Positions 8,775-16,720 of a stretch of 64,000 bases of DNA are shown here, one piece after another; positions within the stretch are counted from its first letter, which is position 1; every line of letters starts with the position of its first letter. Under the pieces are notes generated by a model, which saw only the letters and a program-made list of their open reading frames with translations, made no database searches and had not been told where the DNA came from. The translations under genes were made by a program, and so were the position numbers. The stretch is from DASPUH01 sp964518505. GTDB taxonomy: Bacteria > Chloroflexota > Limnocylindria > Limnocylindrales > CSP1-4. The stretch is taken from NCBI GenBank assembly GCA_964518505.1, contig CAZFGT010000002.1, positions 62,001 through 126,000 of the forward strand, in the 5' to 3' direction.

Positions 8775-9578
8775 TCAGCGCCAGCGGGTCAGGATGGTCT
8801 CCCGCCCGAAGAGGGTGACGGCCAGGCGGAGCCCCCCGACGGCGATCAGCAGGAGCACCGCAGCTCCCGCCAGGTAGGTCGGGCCATCGACCAGGAACCC
8901 GCCGGCGCCCTGCAGCACGATGAGGGCCACGATCGGCAGGATGACGATGCCGCCGATCTGCTGCGCCACCCGCGGGTCGTTCACCCGCGAGCTGACGATG
9001 ATGCCGGCCTCGACGGAGATGAGGCCGATGGCCGGCCCCAGGGCAAGCACGCCGGCGAGCCACGAGCCGTCGGTGATCACGGGCACCAACTCGGGCGCGA
9101 CCAGGACGGCGGTCAGCAGTAGCAGCGTCGCGTACGCCAGCCACGAGGCCAGGACGCCCGGCACCAGTGCGGCGATGGCCTTGCCGGCGAGCAGCTCGCT
9201 GGTGCGGAGCGGCGTGGACAGGACCGCTTCCAGGCTGCGCGTCTGCTTCTCGCCCACGATGGAGTAGCTGGCGATGGCGAGCGGGATATAGGCCGGCAGG
9301 ATGAGGAACGTGGCCAGGAACTGGGAGATGGCGAAGGCCATGACCACCTCGCGCCCGTCCAGGCCGGCCCACGAAGGGTGGCGGGCGACAAGCTGCGCCA
9401 TCTGGTCGGCGGGCAGCAACGGGGCAGCGTGGGAACCAAGGGCGATGAGGAGGATGGGCGAGGCGGTGAGCAGGACGGGCGGCAGGATGATCGAGGAGAC
9501 GAGGAGCCGGTTCCTGATGATCTCCCGGGCCTCGCGCCGGACGACCGCGCCGACCATGGCGCTGCGGACGAGGCGCAT
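8775..9578 (-). CDS. ABC-2 type transporter permease
   Basis: 267 aa, six predicted helices. The start resembles NatB-type permeases (VRREAREIIRNRLLVSSIIL), with a second conserved stretch GEKQTRSLEAVLSTPLRTSE in the cytoplasmic loop. It forms the membrane part of an ABC exporter with the ATPase encoded immediately upstream; the two genes overlap by ATGA at 9576-9580, showing translational coupling. Substrate is unknown; NatAB-like systems export sodium or drugs, but nothing in the sequence decides this. Confidence 0.85.
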   Translation of the reverse strand: MRLVRSAMVGAVVRREAREIIRNRLLVSSIILPPVLLTASPILLIALGSHAAPLLPADQMAQLVARHPSWAGLDGREVVMAFAISQFLATFLILPAYIPLAIASYSIVGEKQTRSLEAVLSTPLRTSELLAGKAIAALVPGVLASWLAYATLLLLTAVLVAPELVPVITDGSWLAGVLALGPAIGLISVEAGIIVSSRVNDPRVAQQIGGIVILPIVALIVLQGAGGFLVDGPTYLAGAAVLLLIAVGGLRLAVTLFGRETILTRWR

Positions 9579-10534
9579 CAGGGCGGCCCCCCATCGCTCG
9601 GCGGGCGGGCTCCCATGACCTCGAAGTAGACCTCCTCGAGCGACGCCGTGCGCGCCCGCACGCCCAGGAGCGCCGCCCCTCCCTCGACGAGGGCCCGCAC
9701 CACGCCGGGCGTGTCGCGTTGGATATCGCCCAGACTGACATCAAGGAGAGGCCCCGCGACCTCCACGCCCTGCACCTCCGGCCGGCCGCGCAGACGCTCC
9801 ACGACGTCGACCGGGAGCGCGGTCGCCAGCTCGACTTCCAGCACCGCCCTGCCTCCGAGCCCCCGCAGGCGCGCCGGGCTGTCCAGGCGGAGCAGGGTCC
9901 CCCGCAGGAAGCCGATCCGATCACACAGCCGCTCCGCCTCATCCAGGTTGTGCGTGCAGAGGACGATCGTGCGGCCCTGGCCCTTCAGCGCCGCGATCGC
10001 CTCCCGCACCACGAAGGCCGCCTCCGGATCGAGCGCCGCGGTGGGCTCGTCCAGGAAGAGGACGCTCGGCTCGTGCAGCAGGGCACGGGCGATGGCGAGC
10101 TTCTGCTTCATGCCTTTGCTGAACGCACCGACCAGGCCGTCGCGGCGGTCCCACAGGTCGAACAGCCGCAGCAGGCGCTCCATGCGCTCCTGCCGCACGG
10201 CGGGCGTCAGGCCGTGCAGGCGGCCGAAGAACTCCAGGTTCTGGACCGCCGTCAGGCGCTCGTAGAGGCCCGGCGTCTCGGTCAGCACGCCGATGCGGGC
10301 CCGCACCTCGTCGGCATCGGCGACCACGTCGAAGCCGTCGATCGAGGCGCGACCTTCGGTCGGTGCGATCAGCGCGGACAGGAGGCGGACGGTGGTCGTC
10401 TTGCCCGCCCCGTTGGGGCCGAGCAGCCCGAAGACCTCGCCGCGGGCGAGCTCCAGGTCCACACCGCGGAGCGCCCACTGCGACCCGAAGCGTCGGCCCA
10501 GACCGACGGCACGGACGGCGACGCTCTCGGTCAT
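9578..10534 (-). CDS. ABC transporter ATP-binding protein
   Basis: 318 aa from ATG 10534 (an in-frame GTG lies one codon earlier). Walker A GPNGAGKTT, the signature variant FSKGMKQKLAIARAL, Walker B VLFLDEPTAALDP and the H-loop CTHNLDEAERL are all intact. A C-terminal extension of about 90 residues after the nucleotide domain is typical of CcmA/NatA/DrrA-like exporters. It powers the ABC-2 permease whose start codon overlaps its stop codon. No promoter was recognised upstream; the divergent pilin gene begins 150 bases away. Confidence 0.9.
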   Translation of the reverse strand: MTESVAVRAVGLGRRFGSQWALRGVDLELARGEVFGLLGPNGAGKTTTVRLLSALIAPTEGRASIDGFDVVADADEVRARIGVLTETPGLYERLTAVQNLEFFGRLHGLTPAVRQERMERLLRLFDLWDRRDGLVGAFSKGMKQKLAIARALLHEPSVLFLDEPTAALDPEAAFVVREAIAALKGQGRTIVLCTHNLDEAERLCDRIGFLRGTLLRLDSPARLRGLGGRAVLEVELATALPVDVVERLRGRPEVQGVEVAGPLLDVSLGDIQRDTPGVVRALVEGGAALLGVRARTASLEEVYFEVMGARPPSDGGPP

Positions 10535-10684
10535 CACGCGAGCACGGCCCGGACGGCGGTCCCCCGGGCTCCGCGGTGCTTGTCGTCCACGCTTCCTTCG
10601 TCCATCGGGACGACCGTACTATGGCTCACGGACGGCCGCCCACGGCATACTGGCGCGAACGTCCTACGGAAGGGAGGTGAACTT

Positions 10685-10891
10685 GTGGCAGCACGCGCCT
10701 ACGTATGGGCCATGTCCTGGGCCGAGGACCTATGGCAGCTCCCGCGCACGCGGCGGGACACGTCGACCGGCCAGGGATTGGCCGAATATGCACTCATCCT
10801 CGCCTTGATCGCCATCATCGCGATCCTGGCCCTGATCTTCCTCGGCAGCCAGATCCGCGGCATCCTGTCCAACGTCGGCAAGAGCGTCTGA
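10685..10891 (+). CDS. Flp-type pilin (TadA-system major pilin-like)
   Basis: 68 aa from GTG 10685, chosen because GGGAGGTGA (10672-10680) sits 4 bases before it. A short basic leader ends at Gly29, followed by QGLAEY: Glu at +5 and Tyr at +6 match the Flp prepilin cleavage rule, and a 20-residue hydrophobic helix (LILALIAIIAILALIFLG) follows. The product would be processed by a prepilin peptidase and assembled into Flp pili. No tad/cpa assembly gene is present in this window, so the pilin is an orphan here. A strong hairpin follows the gene directly. The small size and G|QGLAEY site make this call secure although a larger spurious frame covers it. Confidence 0.85.
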   Translation: MAARAYVWAMSWAEDLWQLPRTRRDTSTGQGLAEYALILALIAIIAILALIFLGSQIRGILSNVGKSV

Positions 10892-10916
10892 GGCCGCCGA
10901 CACCCGCAGCCAACAC

Positions 10917-10949
10917 GAAGAGCGCCTCCCACACTGGGAGGCGCTCTTC
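10917..10949. terminator. Perfect 15-bp hairpin terminator
   Basis: GAAGAGCGCCTCCCA (10917-10931) and its exact reverse complement (10935-10949) flank a CAC loop. It lies between the pilin gene and the converging small membrane protein gene, so it can end transcription from both sides. No run of T follows, so it may act as a strong intrinsic terminator variant or an RNA-end stabiliser. Confidence 0.75.
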
Positions 10950-10962
10950 CGATTCCCGGGTC

Positions 10963-11241
10963 CTAGCCGGACGTCCCGGAGGAGCCGGACGACATGCCCG
11001 GGCAGCCGCCCGGCATCGCCCCTCCGTGACCCGGAGCACCGGACGGGGCCGGTGCGCCGGAAGCGGATGGAGCCCCGGAGGCGGACGGCGAGGCCGCGTT
11101 GACCACTGCCACGCCGCCCACGGCGAGGAGGCTGACCGCCAGCAGGACGGTCGCCCCCAGGCGGGTCGGGATCGACGCGATGCGTCGTACGGCCGGCGAG
11201 GGTCCCACCTCCGGGGCCTGTGGTTCGAGATCAGGGTTCAA
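10963..11241 (-). CDS. Small Gly/Ser/Pro-rich single-pass membrane protein
   Basis: 92 aa from TTG 11241, chosen because AAGGAG lies 6 bases upstream; the longer frame upstream has Arg-rich sequence with no family character. Residues 1-28 are polar, about 29-48 form one hydrophobic helix (LGATVLLAVSLLAVGGVAVV), and the rest is low complexity Ser/Gly/Ala/Pro with a single Cys in GGCPG. It follows the GT39 gene on the same strand by 88 bases, and the low-complexity tail resembles the Gly/Ala/Pro insert of that enzyme. No family recognised; it could be an exported glycoprotein substrate of the neighbouring transferase (inference). Confidence 0.6.
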   Translation of the reverse strand: MNPDLEPQAPEVGPSPAVRRIASIPTRLGATVLLAVSLLAVGGVAVVNAASPSASGAPSASGAPAPSGAPGHGGAMPGGCPGMSSGSSGTSG

Positions 11242-11329
11242 GATCGACTCCTTGGTTGCGGTCGTGGATGGTTCCCCCGAGCGATCGGCATAGGCCTTAC
11301 CTCGGCTACGGTTCGATGTCGCGGGCCGC

Positions 11330-13399
11330 TCACGACCCGCTCGTGCTGGCCCCCGACAGGTCGTAGAGCGTCCCGCCGGCCGAGCTGCCCGTGTCCACCA
11401 CGGTCCCGACCGACGCGGCCCACGAGTCGATGGCACTGATCGACGAGTCGCTCGTGCCACCAGGGGCGCCGACTCCGCCGCCGCCGGTGCCCTCGACGAG
11501 CAGGTACCGCACCTGGCCTGAGGCGACCAGCGCCTTGAACTGGGCCAGGGTCGGGGCCGGGTCGCCGCCGTTGAAGCCGCCCATGGCCATGACCGGCTCG
11601 CCCGACGCCAGCTCGATCGAACCGGCGTTCATCGACGAGTCCACGGCCACGATCCAGGTCGCCGAACCGCGGTTGGCCACGAGGTAGTCGACCAGCGTCG
11701 AGTCCGCGGCCCCACCGGCGACGCCGGCACCGAGGCCGGGGCCACCGCCGGCCGTCCCGTTCGGGGCGCCGCCGAAGCCACCGGCCGGCGGTGCGCCTGC
11801 CTGGGCGCCACCACCCGGCTGGCCGCCGCCCTGCCCGGCCCCGAACCCGCCCCGGGTGCTGTCGATCGCGGCCGTGACGGCCGGGCCCGCGCTGGGATCA
11901 CCGCCCGAGTAGGCCGTGTTGATGGTGTCGATGGCGTACGCCGCCGGGCCGACGAGGAGGGCTGCCAGCCCGATGCCGAGGGCGGCCAGGGTCAGACGGT
12001 CCAGCTCCACCCGGCGTGGCAGGGCCACGATGAACGCGACCAGCAGGGCCACGGCCAGGATGACGACATCGACGCCAGGCACGAAGTCGGGGGAGCGGCC
12101 CAGGAGCTGCACGGCCAACCAGGCCGTGACGGCGATCGAGCCGGCGAGGAGCGCGCCGCCGATCCAGCTGCGGCTGCGGAGGGCCCACAGGTCGACCAGT
12201 CCGGCGCCGACCAGGGCCGCGATCGCCGGCGCCAGGGCCACCGTGTAGTAGGAGTGGATGATGCCCGACATGAGGCTGAAGACGGCCGCCGTCACGAGGA
12301 ACCAGCCGCCCCACATCAGGTAGCCAGCCCGCCGCAGGTCCGTCCGGGCCGCGCGGCCACGCAGGATCAGGCCGCTGACGAGGCCCACCACCGCCGACGG
12401 CAGGAACCAGCTGATCTGGCCGCCGAGCTCGGCGTTGAAGAGGCGCAGCAGGCCGGGCGTGCCGGAGAAGCCGCCCGCGCCGCCTCCGGCGCCGCCCGTG
12501 CCGCCCGGGTTGCCCGAGCCACCGAAGATCCGGCCCAGCCCGTCGTAGCCGAAGATGAGATCCAGCACGGAGTTGGTGGTGCTGCCGCCGATGTACGGCC
12601 GGTCCGCCGCGGGGATGGCCTGCACGATGGCGACCCACCAGCCGCTGGCCAGGAGCACGGCAGCAGCGCTCACCAGGAGGGCGACCAGACGGCGCCGCAG
12701 GCTGCCCTGGCCGGCGATGGCGTACGTCACGGCGAACGCCGGCAGCACGAGGTAGGCCTGCAGGTACTTGGTGAGGAAGGCCGAACCGACAAGCACGCCC
12801 GCCAGGGCCAGCCAGCGGACGCGTCCACCCTCCAGGCCGCGCAGGAACGCGTATGCGGCTCCGACGAGGAGCAGGGTCAGGACGGCGTCCGGGTTGTCGA
12901 AGCGGAAGATCAGGACGGCCGCCGGGGTGAGGGCCATGACGATCGCGGCGATGGTCGCCGCAGCGGGCCCGAACGTGCGACGGACGGTCAGCCAGAGCAG
13001 GACCACCGTGGCCACGCCGGCCAGCGCCTGCGGCAGCAGGACGCTCCACGAACTCAGGCCGAACACCCGGACCGACAGGCCGATGACCCAGAGGGCCAGG
13101 GGCGGTTTGTCGATGGTGATGAAGTTGGCAGCGTCGAAGGAGCCGAAGAACCAGGCCGACCAGCTCTTCGAGGCGGCCAGCGCCGCCGCCGCGTAGTAGG
13201 TGTTGGCGTACCCGCTGACCGTCAGGTTGATGAGGTACAGCGCGGCCGCCAGCAACGCCGAGCCGGCCAGGGCCGGGCGGGCCCAGAATGGATCCGCGGT
13301 GCGGCTACGCGCGACCTGCCGCAACCAGGCGAGGATGGCCGGCGGCAGCGCCAGGGCAGCGCCGGCCCCGACAGACGGGGTGTAGTCGTTGGCGTTCAT
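11330..13399 (-). CDS. GT39 (ArnT/PMT-like) membrane glycosyltransferase
   Basis: 689 aa. About twelve transmembrane helices occupy residues 40-480. The first extracytoplasmic loop holds GYANTYYAAAA and TIDKPPLALW, the family loop with acidic residues that bind polyprenyl-phosphate sugar. A Gly/Ala/Pro-rich insert (about 505-560) leads to a soluble C-terminal domain (about 565-680) that probably lies outside. It should transfer a sugar from a lipid carrier to a protein or wall polymer. The start ATG follows AAGACT with exactly 6 bases, so the message may be leaderless. The nearby pilin and Ser/Thr-rich exported proteins are plausible acceptors, by inference only. Confidence 0.85.
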   Translation of the reverse strand: MNANDYTPSVGAGAALALPPAILAWLRQVARSRTADPFWARPALAGSALLAAALYLINLTVSGYANTYYAAAALAASKSWSAWFFGSFDAANFITIDKPPLALWVIGLSVRVFGLSSWSVLLPQALAGVATVVLLWLTVRRTFGPAAATIAAIVMALTPAAVLIFRFDNPDAVLTLLLVGAAYAFLRGLEGGRVRWLALAGVLVGSAFLTKYLQAYLVLPAFAVTYAIAGQGSLRRRLVALLVSAAAVLLASGWWVAIVQAIPAADRPYIGGSTTNSVLDLIFGYDGLGRIFGGSGNPGGTGGAGGGAGGFSGTPGLLRLFNAELGGQISWFLPSAVVGLVSGLILRGRAARTDLRRAGYLMWGGWFLVTAAVFSLMSGIIHSYYTVALAPAIAALVGAGLVDLWALRSRSWIGGALLAGSIAVTAWLAVQLLGRSPDFVPGVDVVILAVALLVAFIVALPRRVELDRLTLAALGIGLAALLVGPAAYAIDTINTAYSGGDPSAGPAVTAAIDSTRGGFGAGQGGGQPGGGAQAGAPPAGGFGGAPNGTAGGGPGLGAGVAGGAADSTLVDYLVANRGSATWIVAVDSSMNAGSIELASGEPVMAMGGFNGGDPAPTLAQFKALVASGQVRYLLVEGTGGGGVGAPGGTSDSSISAIDSWAASVGTVVDTGSSAGGTLYDLSGASTSGS

Positions 13400-13717
13400 G
13401 GCCGCAGTCTTGGCACCCGTGCCTTGCGGACGGGTTACGAGGTGGCGGCCTGCCGGCGGGTCAGCCGGCGGTCGTCACGTCACGGACGTTGCATGCAGCG
13501 GCGGCAGCGACGGAGCAAGCACCATTCCCCCGTCGCCCCGTGCGTGGGCTGCAACGAACGGCGGCGGAACGGGCCGGATCGGGCGATGCGGCCCCGCTCC
13601 TCCGTCGTTGAGATCGCCCGGTGCAACGGGCCGGGCGTGCCGGGCCGCGAACCCGAGCGTGATGGGGCCTGCGCCGGCCGCCAGGGCCAGCGCAGGCTTG
13701 TCGCGCGGAGCGCCAGG
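13400..13717. other. 318-base intergenic region between two same-strand genes
   Basis: No convincing gene. Its left edge (13400-13411) holds the GT39 start-proximal -10 element. The rest has several short GC-rich inverted repeats (for example GCCGGC repeats near 13453-13472) but no strong terminator with a T tract. I see nothing else. Confidence 0.5.
13406..13411 (-). promoter_or_regulatory. Putative -10 element, leaderless start of the GT39 gene
   Basis: On the minus strand AAGACT is followed by exactly 6 bases (GCGGCC) and then the ATG at 13399, with no ribosome-binding site. The same spacing recurs before several other genes here. Confidence 0.4.
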
Positions 13718-15475
13718 CTATTCGGCCGGGATCTCCGCATGGATGACGGCCAGATCGACGCCCTGGCTGCGGCGGACGAGATAGGCCACGACGTACACCA
13801 GGATGGCGATCCCGTAGAGGATGCCCAGGTAGATGATCGACCCAGGCGTCTCCACCCCGATGCCGTAGGTGGCGTTCTCCAGCCACTCGGCGATCGTCCA
13901 GCCCAGGACCAGCACCGTCAGGAACCCGCCGATGCTGATGATGGGGATGCCGAGGATCGAGTACTTGGCGATGGGCGACTTCTGATACAGGGCCGGTTTC
14001 CACCACGGGAGGATCGTGGCCGCGATGGCCGTCCCGAAGAACATCACGCCGATCACGAGCGACGCATCGAGGGTGTAGGTCACGAATGGTGGCCAGAAGG
14101 CGTAGACCGCGCTCACGAGCACGGACGGGACCATGATCAGGATCAGCGCCACATACGGCACATGGCTCCGGTCTGACACGCGGGCCGCGGCTTCGGGCAG
14201 GACCCGGTCGAACGCGGCCGCGAAGATCATGCGCGTCGAGGACAGGAACAACGTGCCCGACCAACCCAGGAACCAGGCCCCGAAGACCACCACGACGATG
14301 ATCTGGAACAGGCGGTTGTCAACCAGGAAGGACGCCAGGAGCGGCGGATAGCCCCAGATCGGGATGACCGGCGTCTGGGCGTAGACCTGGGCGCCGGTGG
14401 ACGAGAAGAAGGCCCACCCGAACGTCTTGGCCGCCAGGAGCAGGAACGCGATGGCCAGGGCCACGGTCACCCACGTCCCGGCGAGCATGCCGCGGAGGAC
14501 CTTCTTGAAGTCCGACGCGCCCCGGACCTCGCCGTACAGGGTCGCGCCCCAGTTGGGGTAGAGGATCCAGAACATCATGAAGGGGATCAGGACGAAGGTG
14601 CCCGACCCGATCGAGAACGGGTTGATATCGGTGTTCGTCCCGCCGCCCGCCGTGACGATGGCGCTGTATGCACCGGACACGCCGAACAGGCTGGATGAGG
14701 CCTTGTCGAAGGCGGTCTGGAAGTCCGTCTGCGACGACACGAGCATGAGCACGCAGATGACCGCGAGGCCGATCAGCCCGATCCACAGGCTCCACTTCTG
14801 GATGCGGGCATACCCGGCCATGCCGAGCGAGCACAGGCCCGTGGTCAGGATGATCACGATGATCGAGGCCGTGAAGACGCCCCACTGGTTCGTCCCGGCA
14901 AAGAACGAGACGCCGTCATTCCATCCGATCAGGGCCGCGAGCGGCTGGAGGAACTCGACGCGCAGGATCGACGCATAGATGGGCGCCCACTGGGCGAGGA
15001 TGAACCACCAGCCCGTCGCGGCCAGGACGAACGCCAGACCGCCTTTCAGGTAGCCCAGCGCAGCACCACCGACGAGGCCGAGGACCCCACCGATCAGGGC
15101 CATGGTGTCGCCCCCGATGGCCTGGCCGACCAGGTAGCCGCCGATACCGACCATCACGGCTCCCACGACGATGCCGGGGAGACCATCCATCACGCGGCTG
15201 AGCCAGACGTAGTCCCCACCGGCGCGCGGCATGACGGCGATGAGCCCGGCATAGGCGATGCACAGGAAGGTCACCGCGATCCCGGACAGCAGCACCGCCG
15301 ACAACATCGAGCCGTCGGGGGCCGACGACACGTAGAGGAAGCTGAAGAACATGCCCAGCGTGACGAGGTTCACCGACATGAAGGAGTAGGCGAACGCGTC
15401 GAAGCCGGACCAACCCTTGACGAGACCCGTCGCGTTGCGCAGGAACAGCGACGGGGCCTGACTCACGGAAGCCAC
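13718..15475 (-). CDS. APC-superfamily amino acid permease
   Basis: 585 aa from GTG 15475, preceded by AGAGAGGAG 4-9 bases upstream. About 12-14 hydrophobic segments are visible. The first helix contains GWSGFDAFAYSFMSVN, and helix 3 region the MPRAGGDYVWLSR stretch that is typical of amino acid-polyamine-organocation permeases. It is longer than most APC members (450-500 aa), with an extended loop around 215-265 and extra helices. It would import an amino acid or amine by proton symport or exchange. No enzyme beside it reveals the substrate; the downstream side is the 318-base gap. Confidence 0.85.
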   Translation of the reverse strand: MASVSQAPSLFLRNATGLVKGWSGFDAFAYSFMSVNLVTLGMFFSFLYVSSAPDGSMLSAVLLSGIAVTFLCIAYAGLIAVMPRAGGDYVWLSRVMDGLPGIVVGAVMVGIGGYLVGQAIGGDTMALIGGVLGLVGGAALGYLKGGLAFVLAATGWWFILAQWAPIYASILRVEFLQPLAALIGWNDGVSFFAGTNQWGVFTASIIVIILTTGLCSLGMAGYARIQKWSLWIGLIGLAVICVLMLVSSQTDFQTAFDKASSSLFGVSGAYSAIVTAGGGTNTDINPFSIGSGTFVLIPFMMFWILYPNWGATLYGEVRGASDFKKVLRGMLAGTWVTVALAIAFLLLAAKTFGWAFFSSTGAQVYAQTPVIPIWGYPPLLASFLVDNRLFQIIVVVVFGAWFLGWSGTLFLSSTRMIFAAAFDRVLPEAAARVSDRSHVPYVALILIMVPSVLVSAVYAFWPPFVTYTLDASLVIGVMFFGTAIAATILPWWKPALYQKSPIAKYSILGIPIISIGGFLTVLVLGWTIAEWLENATYGIGVETPGSIIYLGILYGIAILVYVVAYLVRRSQGVDLAVIHAEIPAE

Positions 15476-15501
15476 ACTGCTCTCCTCTCTCGACCGTTAT
15501 G

Positions 15502-16440
15502 TCAGCCGTTGATCAGGACGTATCGCTTGACCGCTCCCTTCTGACTGTCAAGGTCGACGATGGCCGCCTGCAGCACCCCGTCCTCGTATGCGCTGCCCGG
15601 GTTGACGGCGAGCGTGCGACCCAGCTTCACCGCGCCGCGGCCCTCGTGGATGTGGCCGTGGAGCGACAACACCGGCTCGTACTTGAGGATGGCCGCACGC
15701 ACCGCGTGGGAACCCACGGGCACGATGGCCTGCCCCCCCGCCACGTACTTCATGTCGGGCGTCAGCTTGGGCGCCCCGTCCAGGTTCGAGCCGTACGGCG
15801 GGGCGTGGAAGTTGAAGATGGCGCGGTGGGGGTCGCGCACCTCCTTCATGAGGCCGTCGATGCGGTCGGCCAGCTGGTCCTCCGGCAGCTCGCGGAAGGT
15901 GTTCCACGGCGTCGGGTTGGCCCACCCGGTGGAGATCAGGTCGAAGCCCTCGAGGGGGATCGTGTTGCCCTCCCCCAGCATGACCGAGGGCGTGCGCTCG
16001 ATGACCGGGTCGATCTCGAACATGTCGTCGTTGGCCGGCGAGACGATGCAGCGGATGGCCGTGGGCGCCAGCTTGGCGTCGGCCATGCCCATCCAGCGCT
16101 CGACGCCGTTGACGATCTCGGTCTTGAACCGCCGGTCCACCAGTTCCGGATCGGCCGCCCAGGCGTCCACCTCGTCACGCGAGAGGCGCACCGGGTAGTA
16201 ACCGCGATCGGAGATGCGGCGCTCCATGGCCCGCACCTCATCCTCGGTCGTCAGCTCATGGCGCTGATCCTGGAGGGTGACCTCCCACCCGGTGGGCGTG
16301 GCCACGATGGGCACCATGGCCTTGCCCGTCATGTCGCCACCCATGATCAGGACGTCGGCCTTGTGGAACGCGCCAGCATTCAGGAACTTGCGCCAGCAGA
16401 CGTCCGATCCGTGGACGTCCGTGACGAAGAAGATCCGCAT
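15502..16440 (-). CDS. Calcineurin-like metallophosphoesterase
   Basis: 312 aa from ATG 16440, chosen because the first motif follows at once (FFVTDVHGSD, residues 4-13) and GAGGG lies just upstream. Other metal-binding signatures are GGDMTGK (about 36), PANDD (near 140, the usual Asn-containing motif) and GHIHEGRG with the NPGSAYEDG end (about 265-290). The enzyme would hydrolyse a phosphate ester or phosphodiester in the cytoplasm using two metal ions; no signal peptide is seen. It stands alone between the permease and the divergent small lipopeptide gene. Substrate unknown. Confidence 0.85.
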   Translation of the reverse strand: MRIFFVTDVHGSDVCWRKFLNAGAFHKADVLIMGGDMTGKAMVPIVATPTGWEVTLQDQRHELTTEDEVRAMERRISDRGYYPVRLSRDEVDAWAADPELVDRRFKTEIVNGVERWMGMADAKLAPTAIRCIVSPANDDMFEIDPVIERTPSVMLGEGNTIPLEGFDLISTGWANPTPWNTFRELPEDQLADRIDGLMKEVRDPHRAIFNFHAPPYGSNLDGAPKLTPDMKYVAGGQAIVPVGSHAVRAAILKYEPVLSLHGHIHEGRGAVKLGRTLAVNPGSAYEDGVLQAAIVDLDSQKGAVKRYVLING

Positions 16441-16578
16441 GCGGCCCTCACGCTCGAACCCTCCGCCCCCGCTCGTGCGCGACAGCATACCGGCCGCCCA
16501 ACCCCCGTCAAGACGGCGATCCGCCGGGGCCCACCAGGCGTTCCATCCATCAACAAGGGATGCCGAACGGAGGATCAC

Positions 16579-16680
16579 ATGACTCGACTGCACTGGTTCA
16601 TCGCACGCCGGCCGCTCTGGCTGATGGTGCTCGCACTCGCCGTGGCCGCGTGCTCCAACGGTGGCGGCGCCGGGTACTGA
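16579..16680 (+). CDS. 33-residue lipopeptide (lipobox mini-ORF)
   Basis: A complete 33-residue frame with GGAGG 5 bases before ATG 16579. It is a whole lipoprotein signal peptide: basic N-region (RLHWFIARRP), hydrophobic core (LWLMVLALAVA), lipobox AVAAC and only NGGGAGY after the Cys. After lipidation and cleavage the mature product would be about eight residues. The secreted-repeat lipoprotein at 17776-18303 ends in a similar ...AGY-stop and begins with a similar signal, so this could be an internal-deletion remnant. It is divergent from the phosphoesterase gene and 41 bases ahead of the C39-like copy 2. Confidence 0.55.
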   Translation: MTRLHWFIARRPLWLMVLALAVAACSNGGGAGY

Positions 16681-16720
16681 GCGCGACGCGGCGTAGACTC
16701 ACCGCCGGCGCGTCAGGTAC

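Noticed and set aside
12254..14176. 640-codon plus-strand open frame
   Set aside because: Antisense to the GT39 and permease genes, with shadow composition and no family motif.
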